Below are positions 23,638-30,680 of a DNA stretch of 30,983 nt, piece after piece (positions within the stretch are counted from its first letter, which is position 1; every line of letters starts with the position of its first letter). A program made the translations under genes and the position numbers. The stretch comes from an uncultured Oscillibacter sp. GTDB taxonomy: Bacteria; Bacillota; Clostridia; Oscillospirales; Oscillospiraceae. Location of the stretch: NCBI RefSeq assembly GCF_900544955.1, contig NZ_UQXD01000027.1, positions 1-30,983 of the forward strand, in the 5' to 3' direction. A model generated the notes under the pieces. It did not search any database. It saw only the letters and a list, made by a program, of their open reading frames with translations, and was not told where the DNA came from.

Positions 23638-24786
23638 ATGAAATACGATTTTTTGATTCAAAACGGCCACGTGGTGGACCCCGCCCGGGGAATCGACGGC
23701 CCTGCGGACGTGTATATCCGCAACAGCAGGATTGTTCCGCCGCCAGAGGGGGCGGACGCCGAGGCGGAGGAGGTCATCGACGCCTCCGGCTACTGGGTGT
23801 TTCCCGGCCTGGTGGAGTTCCACACCCATCTTGCCTACCGCAGCAGCGACGTGGGGCTGAATCCCGACCTCTACATGCTGCCCAACGGCGTGACCTCCGC
23901 GGTGGACGCCGGGTCCGGCGGCCCCTGCAACTACGAGGCGTTTATCCACGAGACCTGCGCCCAGAGCAGCCTGACCATCAAGAGCTTTTTGAACGTGGCC
24001 TCCACCGGCATCATCACGGAGCAGTATTTTGAGAATCTGGACCCCCAATTTTACGACGTGAAGCGGATGGAGTACCTGTTCGAGCGGTATCCCCAGGAGA
24101 TTCTGGGCTTCAAGGTCCGCATCGGAAAGCGGTTTTCCAAGGAGCTGGACCTGATTCCCCTGGACGCGGCGGAGGAGCTGGGAGAGACGTTCCACTGCCC
24201 GGTGTGCCTCCACGCGGTGCATCCCGAGTCCGACTACGACGCCATCCTCAGCCGCCTGCGGCCCGGCGACATCCTCTGCCACTGCTTCCAAAACCAGGGG
24301 CCGTACAACATCCTCACCCCCCAGGGCAGGCCCCTGCCCTCCGCCGTTGCGGCGCGGGAGCGGGGCGTGATCTTCGACGGGGCCTCCGGCCGCAAAAACC
24401 ACGACCTCACCGTCATCCGCGCCGCCCTGGACAGCGGCTTCCCGCCCGACGTTATCAGCACCGATGTGGTGACCCACAGCGTATACCGCACCAGCGTGTT
24501 TGCCCTGCCCTATGTGATGAGCGAGTATCTCAACCTGGGGATGCCGCTGGGCGAGATTATCCGGGCCGTCACCCAGACGCCCGCCCGGCTGATGGGCCTG
24601 GAGGGGCAGATCGGCACCCTGGCGCCCGGCGCGCTGGCGGACGTGGCCATCTTCCGGATGCGGGAGAAGCCCCTGGTGTTCCGGGACCAGATGGGCAACG
24701 CCATGGAGGGGTCGCGGCTGCTGGTGCCACAGATGACGCTGAAAGCGGGCCGCATCGCCTATCGGGACATGGAGTTTACATTCTGA
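23638..24786 (+). CDS. COG3964-type amidohydrolase/deacetylase metallohydrolase
   Basis: Amidohydrolase-superfamily enzyme of 382 residues, resembling the EF_0837/Atu3266 group, members of which hydrolyse acetylated hydroxy acids in vitro. Likely metal-site residues are His62 and His64 (EFHTHLAYR), a carboxylated Lys159 (GFKVRIGKR), His192 (CLHAVHPE), His215 (LCHCFQ) and Asp276 (STDVVTH). The N- and C-terminal beta segments form the usual small domain (MKYDFLIQNGHVVDPARG; GTLAPGALADVAIF). It lies 69 bp after dctP and likely processes the imported compound. The physiological substrate is unknown. Confidence 0.88.
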   Translation: MKYDFLIQNGHVVDPARGIDGPADVYIRNSRIVPPPEGADAEAEEVIDASGYWVFPGLVEFHTHLAYRSSDVGLNPDLYMLPNGVTSAVDAGSGGPCNYEAFIHETCAQSSLTIKSFLNVASTGIITEQYFENLDPQFYDVKRMEYLFERYPQEILGFKVRIGKRFSKELDLIPLDAAEELGETFHCPVCLHAVHPESDYDAILSRLRPGDILCHCFQNQGPYNILTPQGRPLPSAVAARERGVIFDGASGRKNHDLTVIRAALDSGFPPDVISTDVVTHSVYRTSVFALPYVMSEYLNLGMPLGEIIRAVTQTPARLMGLEGQIGTLAPGALADVAIFRMREKPLVFRDQMGNAMEGSRLLVPQMTLKAGRIAYRDMEFTF

Positions 24787-24807
24787 GCCTCCCCGGGCGA
24801 TTGTTGG

Positions 24808-24836
24808 TTGAAATCGGAATTTCCTTCCACTATAAT
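24808..24836 (+). promoter_or_regulatory. Sigma-A promoter of the gntR gene
   Basis: TTGAAA (24808-24813), 17-bp spacer and a perfect TATAAT (24831-24836), so the regulator can be expressed apart from the TRAP operon. Confidence 0.8.
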
Positions 24837-24879
24837 AGGGTAAAGGGAAAAATCTATTGAGAAAGCATGAGAGGGAAGT

Positions 24880-25590
24880 ATGGCGCTGAAAACGATTGGT
24901 CGAATCAATATCGCGGAGCAGGCGTTCAACCAGTTGAAAGAACAGATTCTCGGCGGAATCTGGAAAGAGGGCGACCGGCTTCCCTCTGAACTGGAGCTGA
25001 CGGAGGCCCTGGGCGTGAGCCGCACCACCATCCGCCAGGCCATCCGCACGCTGGTGGACTACGGCTTGGTGGAGACCCGGAACGGCGCGGGCACCTATGT
25101 CAAGCGCCAGATATCCGGCAGCTATATGCTCAATATCGTGCCCCTCACCGACCTGCAGACCGAGGATATGGTGGAGATTTTGGATTTTCTCTGCCTGATC
25201 GAGGACAACGTGGCCGCCATGGCTGCGGAGCGCTGCACGGAGGCGGATGTGGCGGCCCTGCGGGAGTTGCAGGAGAGAATCAAGTCCGCCAAGGGCGACC
25301 TCGGCGCCCTGACGGAGTATGACCTGCAATTCCACATCATGATCGCAAAGATCACCCAGAACTCCCTGGCGATTCAGACCTATTCGCTGCTCAGCGAGTT
25401 TTTGGAGACGGCCATGTACCGGGCGTATACGCGCCTGGGGGCGGAGGAGGGCGTGCCCTATCACGAGGAGCTACTGAGGGCCTTTGCCGGCCACGACGCG
25501 GAGCTGGCCCGGCAGATCATGGGCGCCCACGTGCGCAACCGCAGAGCCAAATTCATCGCCAGCCTGCAAACCGGGGCGGAGGCCCCGTGA
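24880..25590 (+). CDS. GntR-family regulator, FadR/FCD type
   Basis: Regulator of 236 residues. The N-terminal winged HTH reads FNQLKEQILGGIWKEGDRLPSE then LGVSRTTIRQAIRTLVDYGLVETRNGAGTYV. The all-helical FCD ligand-binding domain (about 85-230) includes EDMVEILDFLCLIEDNVAAMAAER and DLQFHIMIAKITQN, where FCD proteins hold a metal and a carboxylate ligand. It ends the TRAP cluster and very probably represses it through the palindrome near 20665-20688, released by the imported acid or its product. Confidence 0.92.
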   Translation: MALKTIGRINIAEQAFNQLKEQILGGIWKEGDRLPSELELTEALGVSRTTIRQAIRTLVDYGLVETRNGAGTYVKRQISGSYMLNIVPLTDLQTEDMVEILDFLCLIEDNVAAMAAERCTEADVAALRELQERIKSAKGDLGALTEYDLQFHIMIAKITQNSLAIQTYSLLSEFLETAMYRAYTRLGAEEGVPYHEELLRAFAGHDAELARQIMGAHVRNRRAKFIASLQTGAEAP

Positions 25591-25603
25591 GCCTTGGCAG
25601 ACC

Positions 25604-25633
25604 CCGCCCGTCCTTTGGGACGGGCGGCTTTTT
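25604..25633 (+). terminator. Terminator of the TRAP-gntR cluster
   Basis: CCGCCCGTCC (25604-25613), loop TTTG, GGACGGGCGG (25618-25627), then C and five T. It starts 14 bp after the gntR stop. Confidence 0.92.
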
Positions 25634-25714
25634 GCAAAGGGGAAACCAACCGTCCGGCAGGAGGCCGCGGGGTTGGTCCGGCGGCGGGAAAAGAGAGAAC
25701 CTACGCACTTTCTA

Positions 25715-25743
25715 TTGAGAAACTTCCATCCTTGTGCTACAAT
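25715..25743 (+). promoter_or_regulatory. Sigma-A promoter of ychF
   Basis: TTGAGA (25715-25720), 17-bp spacer, TACAAT (25738-25743). The leader of about 115 nt is extremely GC-rich and should fold strongly. Confidence 0.75.
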
Positions 25744-25864
25744 ACGATATATTTAGCCTGCGGGCGGGGGCCTGTCGCCGCCGGGCCGCGCAGCGGACCG
25801 CCGGGCGGGCGCACGGCGCGGAGAATCCGGCGCCACCCCCCGAAAAATAAGGAGATTGGAAGCC

Positions 25865-26956
25865 ATGAAACTTGGAATTCTGGGATTGCCCAACGTGGGC
25901 AAATCGACCCTGTTCAACGCCATCACCAACGCCGGCGCCGAGAGCGCCAACTACCCCTTCTGCACCATCGACCCCAACGTGGGCATGGTGGCGGTGCCCG
26001 ACGAGCGGCTGGACCGCCTGGCGGAGCTGTACCAGCCGGACAAGAAGACCCCGGCGGTCATTGAGTTTGTGGACATCGCGGGACTGGTGAAGGGCGCCAG
26101 CAAGGGCGAGGGCCTGGGCAACAAGTTCCTGGCGAACATCCGGGAGACCGACGCCATCGTGCACGTGGTCCGCTGCTTTGACGACGAGAACGTGATCCAC
26201 GTGGAGGGCAGCACCGACCCCCGGCGGGACATCGACATCATCAACATGGAGCTGGTGATGGCGGATTTGGAGATGGTGCAGCGCCGGGTGGAGAAGGCCG
26301 CCAAGGCCATGAAGGGGGACAAGAAATTTGCCCATGAGGTGGAGCTGTTCACCGCCCTTCAAAAACATCTGGACCAGGGGGCGCTGGCCAGGACCTTCCC
26401 GTGCGGGGAGGAGGACCGGGCGCTGCTGCTGACCTCCGATCTGCTCACGCTGAAGCCGGTGATCTACGCCGCCAACACCGACGAGGCCGGCTTCACCGAC
26501 CTGGCGGGCAACCGCTACTACCAGCAGGTGTGTGAAATCGCCGCCGCCGAGGGCAGCCAGGTGCTGCCCATCTGCGCCAAGATGGAGCAGGACATCGCCG
26601 AGCTGGAGGGGGAGGAGAAGCAGCTGTTTTTGGAGGAGCTGGGCGTGGAGGAGTCCGGCCTGGACCGGCTGGTCAAGTGCTGCTACGCCCTGCTGGGCCT
26701 CATCTCCTTCCTGACCTACGGCAAGGACGAGTGCCGGGCCTGGACCATCAAGAAGGGTACCAAGGCTCCCCAGGCCGCGGGGAAGATCCACTCCGACATC
26801 GAGCGGGGCTTCATCCGGGCGGAGGTCATCGCCTATGCGGACATGGAGAAGTGCGGCGGCGTCACCGCCGCCAGGGAGAAGGGCCTCCTGCGCAGCGAGG
26901 GCAAGGAGTACGTGGTGCAGGACGGCGACATGATCTACTTCCGGTTCAATGTCTGA
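25865..26956 (+). CDS. ychF: YchF/Ola1 P-loop ATPase
   Basis: Conserved ribosome-associated ATPase of the Obg group. The 363 residues match YchF exactly. Walker A is GLPNVGKSTLFN, G3 is DIAGLVKGASKGEGLGNKFL, and the specificity motif is NTDE in place of NKxD, the known reason YchF prefers ATP over GTP. A coiled-coil insert occupies the middle and a TGS domain the C-terminus, ending DMIYFRFNV. The ATG at 25865 lies 10 nt after AAGGAG; an in-frame TTG at 25856 is too close to that site to be used. The stop overlaps the next small gene. Confidence 0.96.
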   Translation: MKLGILGLPNVGKSTLFNAITNAGAESANYPFCTIDPNVGMVAVPDERLDRLAELYQPDKKTPAVIEFVDIAGLVKGASKGEGLGNKFLANIRETDAIVHVVRCFDDENVIHVEGSTDPRRDIDIINMELVMADLEMVQRRVEKAAKAMKGDKKFAHEVELFTALQKHLDQGALARTFPCGEEDRALLLTSDLLTLKPVIYAANTDEAGFTDLAGNRYYQQVCEIAAAEGSQVLPICAKMEQDIAELEGEEKQLFLEELGVEESGLDRLVKCCYALLGLISFLTYGKDECRAWTIKKGTKAPQAAGKIHSDIERGFIRAEVIAYADMEKCGGVTAAREKGLLRSEGKEYVVQDGDMIYFRFNV

Positions 26957-27152
26957 CGCGGAGCGGCTGGCCGCCTATGAGCGGATGTATGCCGATCTTC
27001 TGCGGGAGCGGGACAAGGTCCTGGCGGATATGGAGAAGCTCCGGGCGGCGGGGAAAAACCGGGGCGCCACCTATCAGCAGCTCCTGGCGCAGAAACTGAC
27101 GGTGCAGAATTTGATCGGCAGATTGGAACTTTACGGCATTCGAGAGACATGA
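26949..27152 (+). CDS. 67-residue coiled-coil-like protein, unknown function
   Basis: Starts inside the last codons of ychF (ATGTCTGA overlap, 8 nt), a form of translational coupling that argues for a real gene. The sequence MSDAERLAAYERMYADLLRE is followed by an alternating charged and Leu-rich helix, a short turn (AAGKNRGATYQQ) and a second helix ending GRLELYGIRET. It looks like a small helical hairpin. A good terminator follows. No family recognised; a role near YchF or ribosomes is only suggested by coupling. Confidence 0.75.
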   Translation: MSDAERLAAYERMYADLLRERDKVLADMEKLRAAGKNRGATYQQLLAQKLTVQNLIGRLELYGIRET

Positions 27153-27157
27153 GGCGG

Positions 27158-27189
27158 GGACCGGTCCGGGGAGGGCCGGTCCTCTTTTT
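27158..27189 (+). terminator. Terminator after ychF and the small gene
   Basis: GGACCGG (27158-27164), 11-nt loop, CCGGTCC (27176-27182), then TC and five T. Flanking GAGG/CCTC adds possible pairs. Confidence 0.85.
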
Positions 27190-27546
27190 ATCCGCTTTCG
27201 GGCAGAGACCGAGCGCGCGGCCCTTCGGGGCCAACCGGCGCCGATATTGGGGGCCGGGCGGGGCTGCGGATATGGACGGCGCTGCCCGGCGGCGGGCGCG
27301 GGCATGGCCGGGGCCTCCCGACCGCGCCCGAGGAGCGACCGCAGCTTCTCCCGGTCAAAGGAGACGCCGGTGCCCATCGGTGCCTCCCGGCCCCGGCCGG
27401 GAGGCGGCGGGCCCGGGCGGAAGATGGGGCTGGCGCGGTCTCCGCTCCGCCGGCGAAAACTTTTTTGGCCGTCCGGGAACGATTGGGGGCGGCGGGGCGT
27501 ATTGAAAGTGAAAGGCGCTTTTCAAACAAAGGAAAGGAGGCATTGC
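27190..27546. other. GC-rich gap without a gene, upstream of the sigma factor
   Basis: About 360 bp of very GC-rich sequence with many short palindromes. Open frames here are typical of GC-rich noncoding DNA and lack ribosome binding sites. The only sites I can support are the possible ECF promoter at 27475-27503 and the AAAGGAGG of the sigma gene just before 27547. Confidence 0.6.
27475..27503 (+). promoter_or_regulatory. Candidate ECF-type autoregulated promoter
   Basis: GGGAAC (27475-27480), then 17 bp, then CGTATT (27498-27503). ECF sigma factors commonly read a GGAAC -35 and a CGT-containing -10 at about this spacing. It lies about 45 bp upstream of the ECF gene, and no sigma-A promoter is evident. 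Confidence 0.4.
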
Positions 27547-28083
27547 ATGAAGGAGCAAGAGCAATTCCTGCGCAATGCCATGGAGGCCCACGGCGATACG
27601 GTGTACCGCCTGGCCCTGTGCCGGACCCAGTCCGTGCAGGACGCGGAGGACGTCTACCAGGACGTCTTCCTCCGCCTGCTGGCGCAGGACGCCGGGGCGT
27701 GGGACGGGGAGCACATGAAGGCCTGGCTGATCCGGACCGCCCTCAACCGCTGCGCGGATTTGGGGCGGCTGCGGCTGCGGCGGCCGGTGCTGTCCCTGGA
27801 GGAGGTGCCGGAGCTGGCCGCGCCGCCCGACGACCGGGCCGCGGCCCTGTGGGAGGCGGTGGCCCGCCTGCCGGAGAAGTTCCGCACCGTGGTGCACCTG
27901 CACTACGCCGAGGGCTATCAGACCGAGGAGATCGGGGCGCTGCTGGAGATTCCCGCCGCCACGGTCCGCACCCGGCTCCGCCGGGCGAGACTAAAATTGA
28001 AAGAGCTGCTGGGAGGTTATGAGGATGGAGCATGCATATCGGAAGCTGATGAGGGATATCCGCGTCCCCGCCGGGCTGAATGA
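27547..28083 (+). CDS. ECF-type RNA polymerase sigma factor
   Basis: Sigma-70 family protein of 178 residues. Region 2 (about 10-75) reads AHGDTVYRLALCRTQSVQDAEDVYQDVFLRLL and contains the -10 recognition helix. Region 4 (about 105-158) reads LPEKFRTVVHLHYAEGYQTEEIGALLEIPAATVRTRLRRAR. There is no region 1 or 3, so ECF class. The ATG at 27547 is chosen because AAAGGAGG lies 7 nt upstream, although the frame is open from 27247. The last 65 nt overlap the next gene, so the tail after KLKELLGGYED may be a by-product of the overlap. It probably directs its own operon under control of the membrane partner. Confidence 0.92.
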   Translation: MKEQEQFLRNAMEAHGDTVYRLALCRTQSVQDAEDVYQDVFLRLLAQDAGAWDGEHMKAWLIRTALNRCADLGRLRLRRPVLSLEEVPELAAPPDDRAAALWEAVARLPEKFRTVVHLHYAEGYQTEEIGALLEIPAATVRTRLRRARLKLKELLGGYEDGACISEADEGYPRPRRAE

Positions 28084-29326
28084 CCGGGTGGCCCAGGCCG
28101 CCGGGCAGCGGCAGGCGGAGCAGACCGGGCCCAAGCGCCTGGCCCGCCAGAGCCATCCGCTGCTGCGGGGGGCGGTGTGCGCCGCCTGTGCCTTGGCGCT
28201 GGTGCTGGGCTCCGTGACCCTCCGCCCGGCGGAGAGCGGCGGGGAGACGCCGGGGGGACCGGCGCTGGTGCCGGTCTACACCTTCGGCCTGACGGCCTGC
28301 GCCGCCGACACCGGGGAGGCCTACGGCCGGGGGGTCAACGGCGGCCTGGCCTTCAGCGCGGGCAGCGGGATGCAGTGGTCGGGGGACAGCGGCTATTTCA
28401 CCGGCTGCCTGCTGCAAATCACCGGCGCGGACATCCGGCAGGTGTCGCTGTCCCTGGACCGGGGGGAGCTGTACCGCTGGCGGCGGCTGGACAACCTGAC
28501 GGAGCAGGAGCGGGCGGACATCCGGGCGGCCCAGGAGCGGGGGGAGATGGTCCCCGCCTCCATCGACCAGGCGGAGGACGGCACCTGGTCCACCCAGGAG
28601 ATGAGCCGCCTGGGCGCCGCCTGCACCGAGGACTATGACCCGGAGGTGCGCTACGGCCTGTGGGTCCCCGGCGCCGACGAGGCCGCCTGGGCGGCGGATC
28701 CCCGGGCGGCGTCCCAGGCCAGCGTGGACACCCTGGACGGCGCCTCCCTGACAGTGACGGTGGTCTTTGCGGACGGCGGGGAACAGACCAAGACCTACCG
28801 CCTCTCCACCGGCAAGCTCCGGGTGGTCTGGAACGAGGACGGCACCACGGGGCTGCTGCCGGGGCTGGCGGGGGACGACGAGGCCTATTTTTACGGCGTC
28901 TACGCCGCCTCCGAGACAGAGAGCCGCTGGCTGCGGTGGCCGGTGGAGGGGGCCGGGACGGTGCGCATGAGCAGCCCCTTCGGCGGAGAGATGTTCCACA
29001 GCGGCATCGACATCCCCGCCGCCGACGGCACCCCCATCCTGGCGGCGGCGGACGGCACGGTGAAGGAGGCGGGCTTTGACAGCCGCCGGGGCAATTACCT
29101 GGTCCTGGACCACGGCGATGGGCTGGAGACGGTCTACGCCCAGTGCCGGAGCCTGGCGGTGAAGGCGGGGGACGCCGTGTACGCCGGGGAGACGGTGGCC
29201 GCCGTGGGCTCCACCGGGATGTCCACCGGCCCCCACCTGTGCTTTCAGGTGCGGCAGGACGGCGCGGAGCAGGACCCGGTGGCCTACTTTGACAGCGACA
29301 TCCGCGAGAGCCTGCATATGGAGTGA
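28019..29326 (+). CDS. Anti-sigma-like membrane protein with degenerate M23 (LytM) domain
   Basis: 435 residues (or 433 from the ATG at 28025). A cytoplasmic segment of about 47 includes LMRDIRVPAGLNDRVAQAA, the kind of short helix found in anti-sigma proteins beside ECF genes. One membrane helix lies at about 48-67. The large outer part has no recognised fold until an M23 domain at about 310-425 (SPFGGEMFHSGIDIPAADGTPI, GSTGMSTGPHLCFQV). The zinc motif HxxxD is intact (His327, Asp331), but the usual catalytic His of YxH is Gln375 (YAQC) and HLH is HLC (His406, Cys408). It is thus probably a cell-wall or protein-binding sensor, not an active endopeptidase. Overlap with the sigma gene implies coupled synthesis and a sigma/anti-sigma pair. 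Confidence 0.8.
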   Translation: MRMEHAYRKLMRDIRVPAGLNDRVAQAAGQRQAEQTGPKRLARQSHPLLRGAVCAACALALVLGSVTLRPAESGGETPGGPALVPVYTFGLTACAADTGEAYGRGVNGGLAFSAGSGMQWSGDSGYFTGCLLQITGADIRQVSLSLDRGELYRWRRLDNLTEQERADIRAAQERGEMVPASIDQAEDGTWSTQEMSRLGAACTEDYDPEVRYGLWVPGADEAAWAADPRAASQASVDTLDGASLTVTVVFADGGEQTKTYRLSTGKLRVVWNEDGTTGLLPGLAGDDEAYFYGVYAASETESRWLRWPVEGAGTVRMSSPFGGEMFHSGIDIPAADGTPILAAADGTVKEAGFDSRRGNYLVLDHGDGLETVYAQCRSLAVKAGDAVYAGETVAAVGSTGMSTGPHLCFQVRQDGAEQDPVAYFDSDIRESLHME

Positions 29327-29330
29327 GCCG

Positions 29331-29551
29331 AGCCCCCCGGGAGACCGGGGGGCTTTGGGCTGCCGGTCCGGTGCCGCGGGCGCTGGCTCGGCAGAGCTGC
29401 GGCCCGCAGCTTGCCCCCTTGCGGGCCGAAAGGGAGGGGCCCCCGCGGATACGCCGCGGCGGAACAGGCGTTCGCTTGCCGCTCCGGCGGCGAGACGCTG
29501 CGCGGCTTTTTCAATCAGCGGAAGCCCCCCGGTTTTTCGGGGGGCTTTCTT
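29331..29551. repeat. GC-rich segment bracketed by two copies of one hairpin, with terminator
   Basis: AGCCCCCCGG-GAGA-CCGGGGGGCT (29331-29354) begins 4 bp after the M23 gene stop and lacks a U-tract. The same core recurs as AAGCCCCCCG-loop-CGGGGGGCTT (29522-29547), followed by TCTTTTTG, a good terminator. The roughly 165 bp between are GC-rich and palindromic, including CCGCGG-N5-CCGCGGCGGAACAG at 29443-29467, which matches 7228-7252. No gene is seen. Confidence 0.8.
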
Positions 29552-29574
29552 TTTGTTGATTATAAAAATAAATC

Positions 29575-29616
29575 TTGACTTTCATAAAATTAAAGTTTAT
29601 ATTGAATTTATGAAAG
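29575..29616 (+). promoter_or_regulatory. Promoter and palindromic operator of the DUF2089 operon
   Basis: TTGACT (29575-29580), 17-bp spacer and TATATT (29598-29603). Perfect 10-bp inverted arms CTTTCATAAA (29579-29588) and TTTATGAAAG (29607-29616) straddle the -10 with 18 bp between them. A dimer bound here would block the polymerase. Confidence 0.75.
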
Positions 29617-29628
29617 GGGCGTGATGAA

Positions 29629-29922
29629 ATGACCACCCTTCCCGCGTGGATGGCGGACCTGGAGGACGCGGACGCGGTCTTCATCAAAAAATTCATCCTG
29701 GCTTCCGGGTCCTTGAAGGAGGTGGCGGCGCTGTACGGCGTCAGCTACCCCACGGTGCGGCTGCGGCTGGACCGGCTGATCCAGAAGATTCAGCTCACCG
29801 AGACGGCGGAGGCGGACCCCTACGTGTCCCTGGTGAAGCGGCTGGCGGTGGACGACAAGCTGGATTTCGACACGGCCAAGATTCTGATTTCCGAGTATCG
29901 AAGGACGAAGGAGGAGACGTGA
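29629..29922 (+). CDS. DUF2089 family protein, likely HTH regulator
   Basis: A 97-residue member of the DUF2089 family. LPAWMADLEDADAVFIKKFIL is followed by ASGSLKEVAALYGVSYPTVRLRLDRLIQKI, a clear helix-turn-helix of the sigma-region-4/HTH type. The C-terminal part resembles a short helical dimer module. It starts 13 bp downstream of the palindrome at 29579-29616 and is probably autoregulatory. The next membrane-protein gene starts 2 nt after its stop, a pairing common for this family; the signal is unknown. Confidence 0.85.
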   Translation: MTTLPAWMADLEDADAVFIKKFILASGSLKEVAALYGVSYPTVRLRLDRLIQKIQLTETAEADPYVSLVKRLAVDDKLDFDTAKILISEYRRTKEET

Positions 29923-29924
29923 AA

Positions 29925-30251
29925 ATGTATATTGCCACAATCGCTCTTTGGGGGACGTTGCTGTTTTGGCTGGCGCTGCTGGTGGGGGGCGTTTTCCTGC
30001 AAATCTTTCTCTCCAAGCGGGAGAGCCGGTGGCCTGGCCTGGTGCTGCCGCTGCTGACCTTTCTGTGCTCGCTGCTGCCGCTGCTGAGCCTGATGGACAC
30101 CGGCAGCGTGGCCCAGAACGTGCTGATGGTGCTGGTGACGCTGCTGGTGGGGAACATTCCCACCCTGGTGCTGCTGGCCATCTACTGGGCCGTCCGGGAG
30201 AAGCGGCGGGTAAAGGACCAGATCGACAAAATGCACATCGACGACCTGTGA
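29925..30251 (+). CDS. Small three-helix membrane protein, unknown function
   Basis: 108 residues from the ATG at 29925 (MYIATIALWGTLLFWLALLVGG), preceded by AAGGAGGAG inside the DUF2089 gene. The upstream in-frame extension overlaps that gene and is not used. Three hydrophobic helices lie at about 4-26, 36-57 and 64-88, and a charged C-terminal tail reads REKRRVKDQIDKMHIDDL. Partner of the DUF2089 regulator, possibly its membrane sensor or its target. No catalytic motif is visible. Confidence 0.8.
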   Translation: MYIATIALWGTLLFWLALLVGGVFLQIFLSKRESRWPGLVLPLLTFLCSLLPLLSLMDTGSVAQNVLMVLVTLLVGNIPTLVLLAIYWAVREKRRVKDQIDKMHIDDL

Positions 30252-30256
30252 GAAAA

Positions 30257-30284
30257 GGGGCTGCTCCGGCGGCCTCCTTTTTTT
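30257..30284 (+). terminator. Terminator of the DUF2089 operon
   Basis: GGCTGC, loop TCCG, GCGGCC with one wobble pair plus flanking pairs, then seven T. Confidence 0.75.
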
Positions 30285-30312
30285 GCCCCAAGTATTGTAA
30301 AAAAATCAGTAC

Positions 30313-30341
30313 TTGACAATGCAAGGTAGCTGGTATAGAAT
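30313..30341 (+). promoter_or_regulatory. Sigma-A promoter of padR
   Basis: TTGACA (30313-30318), 17-bp spacer and TAGAAT (30336-30341). CAAGTA (30289-30294) and TACTTG (30310-30315) form a 6-bp inverted repeat overlapping the -35, a weak operator candidate. Confidence 0.65.
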
Positions 30342-30362
30342 CATACCCAAAGGGGAGATGTT

Positions 30363-30680
30363 ATGAACGCGCAGTTCAAAAAGGGAGTGCTGGAGCTGAT
30401 TGTCCTGGAGTCTGTGCGGAAGCGGGATATGTACGGCTACGAGCTGGTGGCGGAGGTGTCCAAGGTGGTGGACGTCAACGAGGGCACCATCTACCCGCTG
30501 CTCAAGCGGCTGACCAACGAGCACTACTTCGAGACCTACCTCCGGGAATCCACCGAGGGGCCGCCCCGGAAGTACTACCATCTGACGGCCATGGGCGTGC
30601 TGTACCGGGACGCGCTGGAGGCGGAGTGGGACCTGTTCCAGCAGCAGGTGAATCGTTTTCTAAAGGAGCGGAGGACATGA
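30363..30680 (+). CDS. PadR-family transcriptional regulator
   Basis: A 105-residue winged-helix regulator. It opens with FKKGVLELIVLESVRKRDMYGYELV, the PadR signature, and shows NEGTIYPLLKRLTNE as recognition helix and PRKYYHLTAMG as wing. It overlaps the next gene by the ATGA quartet, so translation is coupled. PadR with a DUF1700/HAAS gene is a recurrent envelope-related module in Bacillota, where PadR represses its own operon. Confidence 0.93.
   Translation: MNAQFKKGVLELIVLESVRKRDMYGYELVAEVSKVVDVNEGTIYPLLKRLTNEHYFETYLRESTEGPPRKYYHLTAMGVLYRDALEAEWDLFQQQVNRFLKERRT

Noticed and set aside
27247..27546. 100-residue N-terminal extension of the sigma factor
   Set aside because: The frame is open, but the residues are Gly/Pro/Arg-rich low-complexity, while the ATG at 27547 has an ideal AAAGGAGG and fits ECF length.
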